This document shows, one piece after another, positions 53,600 to 64,000 of a stretch of DNA of 64,000 bases. The stretch comes from Xenopus tropicalis. Lineage: Eukaryota > Chordata > Amphibia > Anura > Pipidae. Below the pieces are notes generated by a model that was not told where the DNA came from, made no database searches, and saw nothing but the letters and a program-made list of their open reading frames with translations. The stretch's first letter is position 1, and every line of letters starts with the position of its first letter. Both the position numbers and the translations under genes were made by a program. Where the stretch lies: contig NC_030677.2 in NCBI RefSeq assembly GCF_000004195.4, positions 44,145,142-44,209,141 on the forward strand, given 5' to 3'.

Positions 53600-55226
53600 T
53601 CATAGGGGGAGCTAAAAATGTTTCCGATAGGCAGAAGTGACGTCACATATGGGATTGTGCTTCTATAAAGTTACGCTATGCCCATGCACAAAACCCGCAC
53701 CAAAAATTTCTACCCGCGCATGTGCCATTGACTCAGGTGACATCATTTAATGCTTACTGTGAATGTGTGCCTGAATTCACTGCAAGGCTTTGGGGGATTT
53801 GCTAAAATTCAGGAGAATGCTATTTAGGACAGGAGACCGGGGGAGAGCCACCAAAATCAGGTAACTCTTGATAACAGACTTTGAGCAAACTTAAGCTGTG
53901 GGTTTGTATAATACCCTTTTGGAGAGCAACAGAAAACTACAACAGAAAATTAAACAGATGAGAGTTAGGACTATTGTTTAGCACTTGGCAGACCATGTTG
54001 ACATGGAGTTCTAGGTAAGAACCCAGTAGAAACTTCTTGGAGAAGCAAGATGGAAGGTGCCCCTGAAGAACTTGGTCTGGAGGAGATGTGTTGAATACTG
54101 TAGGGTCTAAATCTATCCAATTTACTACCGGAAGGCCAGGAGCTAATCCAAGCCAGTTTAAAGACTGCAAGGTAGAGGAGTGGTCAAAAGTCTCTGGTAT
54201 GTGTGCCTCTAACAGTACTAGGGTTAAACCTCGCAAGTATTTTAAAAGCCTGGCCAGTAAAAATGTTGCTTGATGTCGATGTTATTAACAGGGAATAAAG
54301 ATAAAAATAAAGGAAGTTGCAACCCTAATCAGAACCCCCATGGAAAGCCATCACTCAAAAGATACTAGCATCTAAGGAATATAATAAGGACAACAAAATA
54401 TTAAATATGATTAAAGAGAAGAGACAACTGAAAGCCAAACATTTTACTGCAGAGTCGAGGCTAATACTATTATTATGTCACATTTCAATCTTGTAGTTGT
54501 TAGGAACAATTGCTACTTATTAAATAACTTCTTCTGGAGCTTCTGTCCTGCCGCTATGTTATGAGACTGGCTGCCTTCTACAGAAGATTTCATTTGGAAG
54601 GTATAAAATGGTTGAAAAAAAATATTATTGAGCAATACATCAGGTGATAAAGACATTTTAATGACTTCCTGCAGCAGAACAGATCTGCGGCTCTAGCCGA
54701 GCTATTGATTTTAGGTATATAGTGTTGGGAAGGTTAATCATTGTCATGCGCTGCATCAGCTGCAGAGTCATCTAGAAAGACATGTACTATTGATTTGTGA
54801 GATACAGTCATAACCCACAATGCAGCACATTCAAATCAGCAAGCTATGCGTTACAGACAAGGGAACTCACAGGTTAAAGATTTCTATGATGCTTTACTTG
54901 TGGTGTTTGTGTTTTGTGATTCCTTGGTGCCTCCACCCAATTACTGAGAGAAAATCACAGCAGAGATTAAAGCACGGTCGATGCATGAGGAGCTATCATT
55001 GGAAGAAGCAAACAAAGCAAGTAGTACATTACCTGCCATCAGATATGTTGGCTGTGCTGGAATGGCTGCACGTGGGCAGTGTAAGGTAGACATCCTAGGC
55101 AGGAGATGGAGTAGTAGTAAATTCTGCTGTGGTGATATATGGCACAGGTTACATCAGATAAGCTGTGTAGAATATAATGGTCTTCCATATCATGTCTAGA
55201 CAAAGTTTGCTCTATCTCTCTATATA
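53600..55226. other. no gene recognised
   Basis: Several frames of 60-100 codons on both strands, none with a recognisable domain or splice pattern. Confidence 0.35.
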
Positions 55227-55507
55227 CAGGAATGGGACCTGTTATTCAGAATGATCAGGACCTGGGGTTTTCTACATAAGGGATCTTTCCATAATTTGAA
55301 TCCCCATACCTTAAGTCTACTAAAAAATAATTTAAACATTAATTTAACCCAGTAGGATTGGGAATAATTATATCTTAGTTATAATAAAGTACAAGGTACT
55401 GTTCTATTATTGCAGAGAAAAAGGGAATCAATTTTAAAACTTAGAATTATTTGCTTATTATGGAGTCTATGGGAGATGGCCTTCACCTAATTTGGATCCC
55501 ATACCTT
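55227..55507 (-). mobile_element. CAGGTATGGGA-type MITE, copy
   Basis: CAGGAATGGGACCTGTTATT at the left, TTTGGATCCCATACCTT at the right. Confidence 0.75.
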
Positions 55508-55509
55508 TA

Positions 55510-56433
55510 TAATAAGAATTGCATTTCTGTGATGACTACAAGTAGCTTGAGAAACATTTAGACACATCTTTGAATTAGAGAACAGTGTTAGGGAATTTTC
55601 TCTTTCTGTAGCCCTTTGTTTCCTCTGCATTTGCACTCAGAGTTCCCAAAGTCAGATTGATGGCTTTCCGGGTTCTCGCAGACGATCAGCTGTTAAACAA
55701 AGGCTATTGTGTTAAGTGAAGAGAGAAAGGCTTATGGTTATTAATTGAGACTATAAATGGAACACGGAAAGAAACTGTATGGAAATACACGGTACTTTGA
55801 CTAATTTATTCTGATATAGCTGCATAAGTCATAAATTGAGAATGGAAATTATTTTCACCTGTTTACTAATGTCATCATTGTTCTCTTAAAGGCATAAGAT
55901 ATATCCATTCCCTTGCAGACTACATCCATCTTGTCTGGCTTTGCCCCGTTATCCAGAGGTTCTGGACAAGGGTGACAGAAAAGACCAGACAACTCCTGGC
56001 TCGAATAATACCCCATTGACCTAACAATACTGTTACTAAGCCAAGTAGAGAAAACAGCCCCTAACTCAGCTATAAGAGTCCTATTGTGTTAATTATTTAT
56101 TTATTCAAGCCAAGAGACAGGTTGACAGGCAAACTCCCCAAAAAAGACTATGGGTATAATTGGTTAATAATTCAGTCAACTTATGTACTTATGTAGGGGT
56201 TGCCCTAAGAGGTTTGAAAAATTTGGTCCCCATGGATTACCTCTATTGTTTCCACAAACTGTACCAAGTCAATTTAACAGTCCCACGGCATCCCTTAACC
56301 CCCCACCCCATGTAGAAACAACAGTTTTCTTCATAAGTGGGAAAATATCAGTTTATTGGTGATTATTAATACATTGGTTAACATCAAGATGGTCTGGCAT
56401 ACCAATGTAATCTTTTTGCATAAAATGTGTTTA
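55510..56433. other. no recognised feature
   Basis: Unassigned intergenic sequence. Confidence 0.35.
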
Positions 56434-56654
56434 CAGGTATAGGATCTTCCAAAAAAAGGGATAAACTGGATAACCATATATAGATTTATGCAGCTTATTT
56501 AGGTTTAAGTACAAGCCACTGTTTTATTATTACAGAGAAAAGCTAAATACATTTAAAAGAATTATTTGCTTAAAATAAACTTTATAGCAGATGGCCCTTC
56601 CATAATTCTGAACTCTCTGGATAATAGGTTTCTGGATAATGGATTCCATACCTT
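56434..56654 (-). mobile_element. CAGGTATGGGA-type MITE, shortened copy
   Basis: CAGGTATAGGATCTTCC and ATGGATTCCATACCTTA ends. Confidence 0.7.
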
Positions 56655-56787
56655 ATTATAAATGTGCCTAAAAACAATGCTAAATATTGTGTAGAAAAAG
56701 ATGTACATATATATTATGAACAATGGGGTAGTTTGTGGCAGCCCCACAAGTGCTGAGACTCTCCCTACTATACATGAGACTTTAAGG

Positions 56788-57094
56788 CAGTGATCCCCAC
56801 CCAGTGGCTCAGGGGCAACATGTTGCTCACCAACCCCTTGGATGTTGCTCCCAGTGGCCTCAAAGTAGGTAGTTAGTTTTGAATTCCTGACTTGGGGGCA
56901 AGTTTTGGTTGAATAAAAACACAATTTACTGCCAAATAAAACCTCCTGTAAGCTGATAGTGTGCATAGAGGCTGCCTAATAGCCAATCTTAGCCCTTATT
57001 TGGCACCTCCATGAACTTTTATGGTGCTTGTGTTGCTCCCAAGTCTTTTTACATTTGACTGTGGCTCATGAGTAAGGAAGGTTGGGGACCCCTA
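56788..57094 (+). mobile_element. hAT-type MITE, same family as 4963
   Basis: Ends CAGTGATCCCCACCCAGTGG and GGTTGGGGACCCCTA, with a perfect 8-bp duplication CTTTAAGG (56780-56787, 57095-57102). Confidence 0.88.
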
Positions 57095-57109
57095 CTTTAA
57101 GGTTTCCTC

Positions 57110-58915
57110 TTAGAATGAGGGCTAGACAGAGTTGTTGGGCCCATTGAGAGGAGAGATTAAAAAAAAAAACAGGATGCTACTAGAGGTAAGACAAATAAAT
57201 CATGGGATGTGGTATAATGGATAATAGATTTGGAATGGGCACATTTTTGCTACACACTATAATCAATCATATGAAAGGGCTATGGAGCATGGGGCTATTT
57301 TTTTGCTCCACGCCAATACCTGCCTAAAAGTGCCCTGTAGACTTCCACTGGAATCACCTGAGAAGTACTTTTATGCTTCTCCTGGCAAAGGCATTTGTGC
57401 ACTAAAAAATACGGGAGCTCAGACCTGCTGAGATCCATTCAAACTTCTGGGCACATCATCCCTGGTTTCAGTCTTGTGTAAGTCCCCAGTTCCAAAGAGT
57501 TGTTGAGAATTCTTTACCATTAACTTACCATCAACATATCTAGTATAAATAAATTTAAAGCAACTGGACTTGTTTGGTAATCATTGAAGACGTTTCACTA
57601 CTCATCCGAGCAGCTTCTTCAGTTCAACTGACTGGTATGGGAAGTCCTCAGCATATATACTCTTCCACTAATCCAATCACAATGAAAGCATTGTCACAAT
57701 CCAATCACAATGAAAGCATTACCATCAACAGTTGCTTTTCTAATGAAAGTCAAAATAACCGTAGCCCTAGAGATGCCACAAAAAATATGTTCAATCATTT
57801 TTACACTAAAGAAGCTAAATAGTTGAGAATCACTCAGGGCAGAACTGTATAGATTTGAGTTTGCCTTTTTTAGGGTATGGGCCTGGTGTTCAGAGCGTCT
57901 CGCTTTCATTTCTGAGTAAACTGTTTACCAATAGCTCCAGTATTTTGCCAAACGAATGAGTACTTTTGAGCCAATGCCAGTGGATTATCTCCAAGCTTCT
58001 AGTTTAAGGTTTTATGCTTTAGGGGCCTTATTATAACAGTGCGTGTCTATTCCAGTGCGCTGCCCATTACAGCTCATTATGTGATGAATATTGAAGAATA
58101 TTACAAAATGTCAATTTGTTTCCTATTTATGCAATTGCTTTCATTTATGACTTATCATAGGCAATGTCAAGCCATATTTTGAATTTCAGATATTTGAGTT
58201 TTGAATGAGTTTTTCCTTATAAATGAATGAGTTTTTCTTATAAATAAATAAGTGAACAGTTGATATGCGAGTTTTTGGAAAACAAACTTGAATTCACAAG
58301 CTCGAAAACTGATAAATAAACCCATAAATAAATAAAGTGTTTGCCATTTGTTTGCTCGATAGCTTTTGTTGGGGAATCCTCCATAATAAAATATCATCAA
58401 GCTATTACAATTTAAGCAAAAAGTAGAAGTAGAATTAAATAAATATTAATATGTTCCATTTTAAAGTAACGCTTTACCTTCACCCTCTACATCTGCCATC
58501 ATTTGACATTTAAATAGAGTGAAGCTGTAGGTTATTATTTCCTGCTGACTGTGCAATATTTCCTGAATATATCCCCCGAGGGGCTGCGTTTGGCAGTGTA
58601 GATAGTAGCTATGTATAAACCATTATTATTTATATTAGAAGCCATTTGGGTTAGAGCTACAGAATGGATCTAGCCCACCTTTTTTAGTTTTCATACAAGC
58701 AGCTGTTATACCGTGCACCAAGACACATAATGCTGTTCTGCATAACAAAAAATAACTCATGTCTTAATGTCCAAATGGTGCGTTTCCCCTACTGGGAATA
58801 TGGCAAGAAATGAAATCCTAAGCATCTGTCACATACCAGATAAATCCTACAGGGTTTACAGTAAGCTAGGTAAGTCTTGCTTGTTCATGTGTAGTCTGTT
58901 GGTTTTTTTACTCTG
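57110..58915. other. no gene recognised; a possible retroelement fragment and a short duplication
   Basis: 57580-57640 on the reverse strand (TGAAGAAGCTGCTCGGATGA, GTGAAACGTCTTCAATG) resembles the 3' coding end of a Penelope- or LINE-like element. AATCCAATCACAATGAAAGC is repeated at 57670 and 57698 (28-bp tandem duplication). Confidence 0.35.
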
Positions 58916-59172
58916 CAGGTACTGGATCTCGTATTCAGAAAGCTCTGAATTACGGGAAGGCCATCTTCCATTGAGTCCATTTTAAGCAAATAATCTCAGT
59001 TTTTTTTAACCTGTAATAATACAGCAATGCCTGCACTTTATGGTAACTAAGCTGCATGAACCATATTGGAGGCAAATTTAATGTTTAGATATCTAGAAGA
59101 CTTAAGGTATAGGGATCCAATTTATGGAAAATTTATGGTCCAAAGCATTTAGAGTAATAGATCCCATAATTG
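58916..59172 (+). mobile_element. CAGGTATGGGA-type MITE, diverged copy
   Basis: CAGGTACTGGATCTCGTATT and GATCCCATAATTGTA ends; the family words GAATTACGGGAAGGCCATC and AATTTAATGTTTAG are present. Confidence 0.7.
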
Positions 59173-59249
59173 TACCACATGCTGAAAAATCTCTATAATC
59201 AAATAAAATAAAGACTTACAAAAGGAAGACAATTAATCCCAAATCCCTT

Positions 59250-59635
59250 TGCTGCCTGTGTGTGCTTTACTCTGCCTTCCCTACCCTGCCTGTGTGTGCC
59301 ATACTCTGCCTGTCCTACCCTGCCTGTGTGTGCCATACTCTGCCTGCCCTACCATGCCTGTGTGTGCCATACTCTGCCTCCCCTATGCTGCCTGTGTGCC
59401 ATATTGTGCCTGCCTTATGCTGCCTGTGTGTGCCATACTCTGCCTTCCCTACCCTGCCTGTGTGTGCCCTACTCTGCCTGTCCTATGCTGCCTGTGTGTG
59501 CCATACTTTGCCTGCCCTATGCTGCCTGTGTGCCATACTCTGCCTGCCCTACCCTGCCTGCGTGTCCCATCCTCTGCCTGCCCTACCCTGCCTGTGTGTG
59601 ACATAATCTGCCTGCCCTATGCTGCCTGTGTGTAT
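59250..59635 (+). repeat. 35-bp minisatellite, about 11 units
   Basis: The unit is roughly CCTGCCTGTGTGTGCCATAC plus TCTGCCTGCCCTACC, with variants ATGCTGCC and lost TG pairs. Because 35 is not a multiple of three and stops are absent, all three forward frames stay open; these are not genes. Confidence 0.93.
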
Positions 59636-59639
59636 GGCA

Positions 59640-61660
59640 CGCTAGTTGGACAGCACTGATCTAGAGGATAAAATTCACTTTATTGTACTGCATTGGCATG
59701 AAGAAAGGACTACTCCTTTACAGTGCCACATTAGGTGGTGCACCAAGCCAATTTATCCCAGGCTATCTGTTCAAGTTTCTGCTGTTTCTTAGTACTTAGT
59801 GCTTGGTGCCCCCTGTAATACTTCCTCTTATATTGAAGGTTCCTGCAGTTATTTACTTTCCTCTACTGTCGTCCCTGGGGAAGGTTACATCTGTGCTCTG
59901 CAACTATAACAGGGGCAACTCATACAAATAGGAGGGGAATTAATAGCAAGTAACTGTGTTATTTAGGAGGCAGATCTAATGCAAGGGGAAAAAAACATGT
60001 TATTGAGATATCAAAGCTCCAGTGTGTTCCTGAAGGACGTGTGTTTTTGTGTAATTAAAAGTAGTACAATAAGGGTTTTTTAGCTGTGTGTGTGGCCCAA
60101 AGGACTGGGGTTTTTTTTTTTACTGCACTTTGTAATTCTGCACCACACTTTTGGCTTCTGTAACTGCTTCGTGATTACAATTCTAAAGGGAGGAAAGTGT
60201 GTTACACGGTTACCTGAATTGAACTAAAATAGATCCTCTGTGTTGTAAATATGCATGGAATCCCACAACTTACTGGCTTGAATTGCCACATTGTCTGCTT
60301 TTATTATTTTAGTTTAAATAAAACCAGTCATTGCTTTTCGGGTTTTATAGAAGTTGATTTCCCTCATGTAAACCCGACTGATGAGAGAGATTTATCAAAT
60401 CCCAGATAAATGCTCAGATTCTCCCTTATCTTTTTTTGGCAGAACTTAAATTCATCTAAATCTGAATGTTTGCCTGAATATAATACAAACCCTTAAAGCA
60501 GACATATTGGATAAATGGAAAAAACCCACATTTTGTGGGCAATTATGAATAATATATGGTGCTGCTTTCACTTTGGGCTAAAAAATAATCCTTTATTGGA
60601 TCTCCCTATAGGTGGTATCAGTTCTCTGTCCTAGTTTCAAATGAAGAGTGGGCGTGTCCTAACAGTCCCTGCCAGAAGTACAGTAAGAGGGGGGTTAGCC
60701 AATCACAGCCCTGCAGTCACACAAGCAAAGACCAGACTTTAGTTCACTATCAGGTCAGCCTGGCTGCTGATTGGTTCCTATCCTACAGTGCCTGTACTGA
60801 GAGCCGCCGCCCCCCCTGCACATCCAGAGAATTCAGCCAGCAGGTGGAACAGATGGGCGGGACTAGTGGGGTTTTGGTGGAATTTCTCAATAAATCAGTC
60901 CAAAACACAACTTTTTTTTAAGCACAATCCTTCTATATCTACAAGAGTATAATTCACTGGTACATTCTTAATTTTTATATGTTGTGTCTCCTTTAAAATA
61001 AGGTAACCACATGACAACAAAATGATCACGTACTGTACATTTTTTCTCCAAACTTAGGGTATGGTTCAGAATTCAGAGTCCATTGAGGAAGTTTCGAGAT
61101 TTGACTGATTTGACAGTTGTAATCTCTATGTCATAATTAATAAAGCTAGGTTGGTTTTATGAGCAGTGGTCATGTAATATGTTGGGATGCCAAGCATCTG
61201 CCTTGGGCATAGAGATCAAAGAACTGCAAGTACTATTGCAGAATAACATAGCATAATGCTAGGGAGATATATTCTAATATTTCACAACAATGGGTTCATT
61301 ATATATTGTAATACACAAGTTTAAGTGATTTATATGACACAAATTATATAATAGATTCTAAGCCCCAATTCTAAGTATATAATTTATAGGCTATTCATGG
61401 CTCTTGTGTATTATATTCATATAATTTAAAAATACTACCACTTCTTATCCAAGCCTTTATCATTAACCTTCTTAGGCCTGTTCTGAACTGTACACAGTAT
61501 AACTTGTTGGGGACCCAACTAGACATTCCTTCACTGTACCCTCTTTTTTTAATTTATATTTTTTTCAATTTTAACAAATAAAGATTGATATAATAACATG
61601 TAAAAAAGAGAATAAGAAAAAAAGAGATTAGCAAGAATTCTATGTTTATTAAGTTTTCTA
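59640..61660. other. no gene recognised
   Basis: 60590-60993 looks like the distal part of a TTAA-type repeat (ends TGTGTCTCCTTTAAAA). The rest is unassigned. Confidence 0.35.
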
Positions 61661-61661
61661 C

Positions 61662-61840
61662 CAATGGCGTAACTAGATGCCACCGGGGCCCCAAAGTAAA
61701 TTAGGTTTAGGGTCCCAAAACATTGGTAAGTTGACCTTTTCTAACTAAGATACATTATTGAAATCAGGCTTTAGTGGGCCCCCTACCCTCCTGGGTCCCC
61801 TGCAACAACAGGGTCTGCTTCCTCTGTAGTTACGCCCCTG
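61662..61840 (+). mobile_element. MITE with CAATGGCGTAACTA / TAGTTACGCCCCTG ends
   Basis: Inverted ends CAATGGCGTAACTAGATGCC and CTCTGTAGTTACGCCCCTG; the flanking octamers TTTTCTAC and TTCGCTAC agree at 6 of 8, consistent with an old hAT-type insertion. Confidence 0.65.
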
Positions 61841-61844
61841 TTCG

Positions 61845-63424
61845 CTACCTTTTCCACCCCATCACTTATCCCAGTTGCTAAGTCTATAATATAATTCTGC
61901 TCTTGCTTTGCTCGTTTCCTATACCAAATGAATGGGACTAGATAAGACTTCTATAAAACAAATGTTTAGTAAAGGGAATGTTGTAGGTCTGTTGTATGAT
62001 CACTTTGTAAGCAATGTTTTAATAAACATTAGCATTGCTTGTAAGAGCTGCATTATGGGTTCTCACCCTTATATTTTTCATTTGGCCCTACAAATGTCTT
62101 GCTAGAAAGCATGCACAGCAATTGAGAGACCTCGCTCAGTATTGTTATGTGTTGGAATTTAGTTACATGTGCATGCTGATATGTATCTCTGCTAAATCAG
62201 GTAAGATCTTTTACAAAGGTAAAATGCTCAAGATAGAGACAGCCTTTCAGCACCATTGTGTATTGTTAGCTTCTTGTTACCTACAAAGTCAGTTTGTCAT
62301 GTATGGCAAAGGGACACCTTAGAAATGAAATAACACAGGGTCGGGGACAGAAGGTGTTCTGTCCAGGGTAAACCAATCTCCTCTGGGTTACGGGAAAATC
62401 TAGCACAATAAGACCTCAACTGACTTAGGAAATGGTGGGAATCGGCTCAAATTCAGATCTTATCTCTACTACTATTTGGCTTTTTTTTTTATAGATAAGT
62501 AAAGCAGAAAAGTACTTTTTAAAGCGGGAAATAAAGCAAAAATGTTCAATTTTGTCTAGAACTTAAAGAAAATATACAAAGTGGAATGTTCAGTCTGGTT
62601 GAAATGCAGCAGTAAATAGAAGCAGGTAAAAAAGTTTGATTGCCTATAGTTAAAGAAAAACTTGTGGCACTTACAAAAAGCGTGTTCCTAGCAAACCTGT
62701 CAATAAAGTTGCACTCAGTCTCACAATTTAAAGGTGGCCATACTTGGCGAGGTTGCGAACCCTTTTACGAAAACTTTTTTTGTTAAAACTTTTTTACTCC
62801 AGATGAAGGTTTCTGTGTTAGGACCAAAACGTCAAGTAATAAACCTTTTATTTTTGCCCCACCCCTTCATGAACCCTTCCTCCACCACCTAACCCCCCTC
62901 CCCCACTGCGTAACTCTTCTTGTAGTTGACACAAATCGATATCCCCCTGCTCCTGGGCCTGGGTGCCAAGGCATATGAGGCCCTAGACCCGTGGAATTTC
63001 CCCCAATGTCCCACCAGCTCAATCTCAGAGTAATGCCAACTGTCTGTGAAGAAGGAATAATGATCTGGGGCGATTCCGTACTTCTGACCTTAGCAACAGC
63101 CTGAGGAAGGTCCATACAGACTGGGTTTCTGGAAATGGAAGAACCCAATTCATTCTGTCTGCAAAGGACCTGCAACATAATTTATATACATTCAAAGTCA
63201 GTTTTATAGAAGGACCCCTTTTATCAGAGGGCCTAGCAGGGGCTCCATAGATAAAAGTTCTAAGGACAAACTATATAATATAACAAATGTAATTTGTATG
63301 TGGAATACTAAAAGTTGTAATTTAACACCAAGCCGGAGGGCCAGGGCATGGATTGCTCACTATTGGTTGAAAGAGAGAGAATTTGATAACAGGACAATAA
63401 TACAATCAGGCTCATAACAAAGGG
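61845..63424. other. no gene recognised; possible retroelement tail
   Basis: 62795-62850 (CAGATGAAGGTTTCTGTG, ACCAAAACGTCAAGTAATAA, ACC) resembles the 3' end of a Penelope- or LINE-like element. Frames at 62035 and 62867 have no recognisable domain. Confidence 0.3.
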
Positions 63425-63520
63425 CAGTGATCCCCAACCAGTGGCTCGGGGGTAACATGTTGCTCACCAAGCCCTTGGATGTTGCTCCCAGTGCCCCCAA
63501 AACCAGGGAGTTATTTTTGA
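63425..63520 (+). mobile_element. truncated hAT-type MITE, same family as 4963
   Basis: The left end CAGTGATCCCCAACCAGTGG and the GTTGCTCACCAAGCCCTTGG block are present; homology fades near 63520 and no right end is seen. Confidence 0.65.
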
Positions 63521-64000
63521 TGTACAGTAGGTTCATCTCACATGTGATTACGTGATTTGGGTAGTAGTCAACACTGCCAAGGACAGGGTTTAACGGGTGC
63601 AAAATGCCACTTTCTATTCTGGTTTAAGACTATGGCCACACAGGGCTGATTTTCAGCCTGCAGGCACATGAAGTAGATTTTGGTGCTGATATGCGTACTT
63701 GGGACAATGCCATCTGAAAGCTGATTGGTGCGTAGGGGCTGATTGTGTCCCGTGAGACTCAAACCTAATGCTTTTGATTTATATGCCACTCAGCATTGCT
63801 ACAGCAGGCCATTATTGTTAAGGAAAGTTTATTTAATTCATAATGCTGTATTTTAGCTTTCAGTTTCCCTAAATATTAAATAATGCAAACTCCAACTATA
63901 CAGCCCTTTTAAAAATATATTATCAGTTGCAGTACTTTTTATGTGACCCAATGCTGGATTTCTCCGGCTTGTTTGCTGTATAACAAATATAATCTTTTCC

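Noticed and set aside
59249..59659. Three overlapping forward frames of 113-136 codons rich in Cys, Leu and Pro
   Set aside because: They are translations of the 35-bp minisatellite in three phases; no start context, splice sites or family support.

Overview
The window is vertebrate nuclear DNA, almost certainly a clawed frog (Xenopus, most likely X. tropicalis). The reasons are its AT-rich, intron-containing genes, its very dense load of short inverted-repeat DNA transposons of kinds typical of Xenopus (TTAA-flanked T2/Kolobok-like, Harbinger-type with 3-bp target duplications, hAT-type with 8-bp duplications, and a TA-flanked family starting CAGGTATGGGA), and a SPIN-type hAT element. Species assignment is inference from repeats, not a database match.

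Only two host genes are recognisable, both on the minus strand. TLR3 (Toll-like receptor 3) is complete: four coding exons at 41906-42340, 33984-34175, 30058-31889 and 27806-28040 join in frame into an 897-residue receptor with signal peptide, leucine-rich repeats, transmembrane helix and TIR domain. A possible non-coding 5' exon lies at 44729-44779, with NF-kB-like and AP-1-like sites just upstream. About 11.6 kb downstream in the same orientation is the first coding exon of FAM149A (15577-16184). This TLR3 then FAM149A order and orientation matches the human 4q35 neighbourhood as I recall it. Positions 1-15576 would be FAM149A intron 1 and beyond; I found no further FAM149A exons there.

Layout: 1-15576, FAM149A intron(s) full of MITEs; 15577-16184, FAM149A exon 1; 16185-27397, intergenic, with a decayed Harbinger element (21371-22432) and a MITE carrying a 52-bp tandem array (22843-23897); 27398-42347, TLR3 coding body; 42348-44779, putative TLR3 5' UTR intron and exon; 44864-64000, repeat-rich DNA without a recognisable gene.

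The most notable mobile elements sit inside TLR3 introns. One is an apparently intact Tc1/mariner transposon (40008-41621) with a 340-residue transposase, a complete DDE triad, and 210-bp inverted repeats with internal direct repeats, flanked by TA. The other is a 185-bp SPIN-like hAT MITE (29744-29928) with a perfect 8-bp target duplication. No viruses, rRNA, tRNA, CRISPR or bacterial features were seen.
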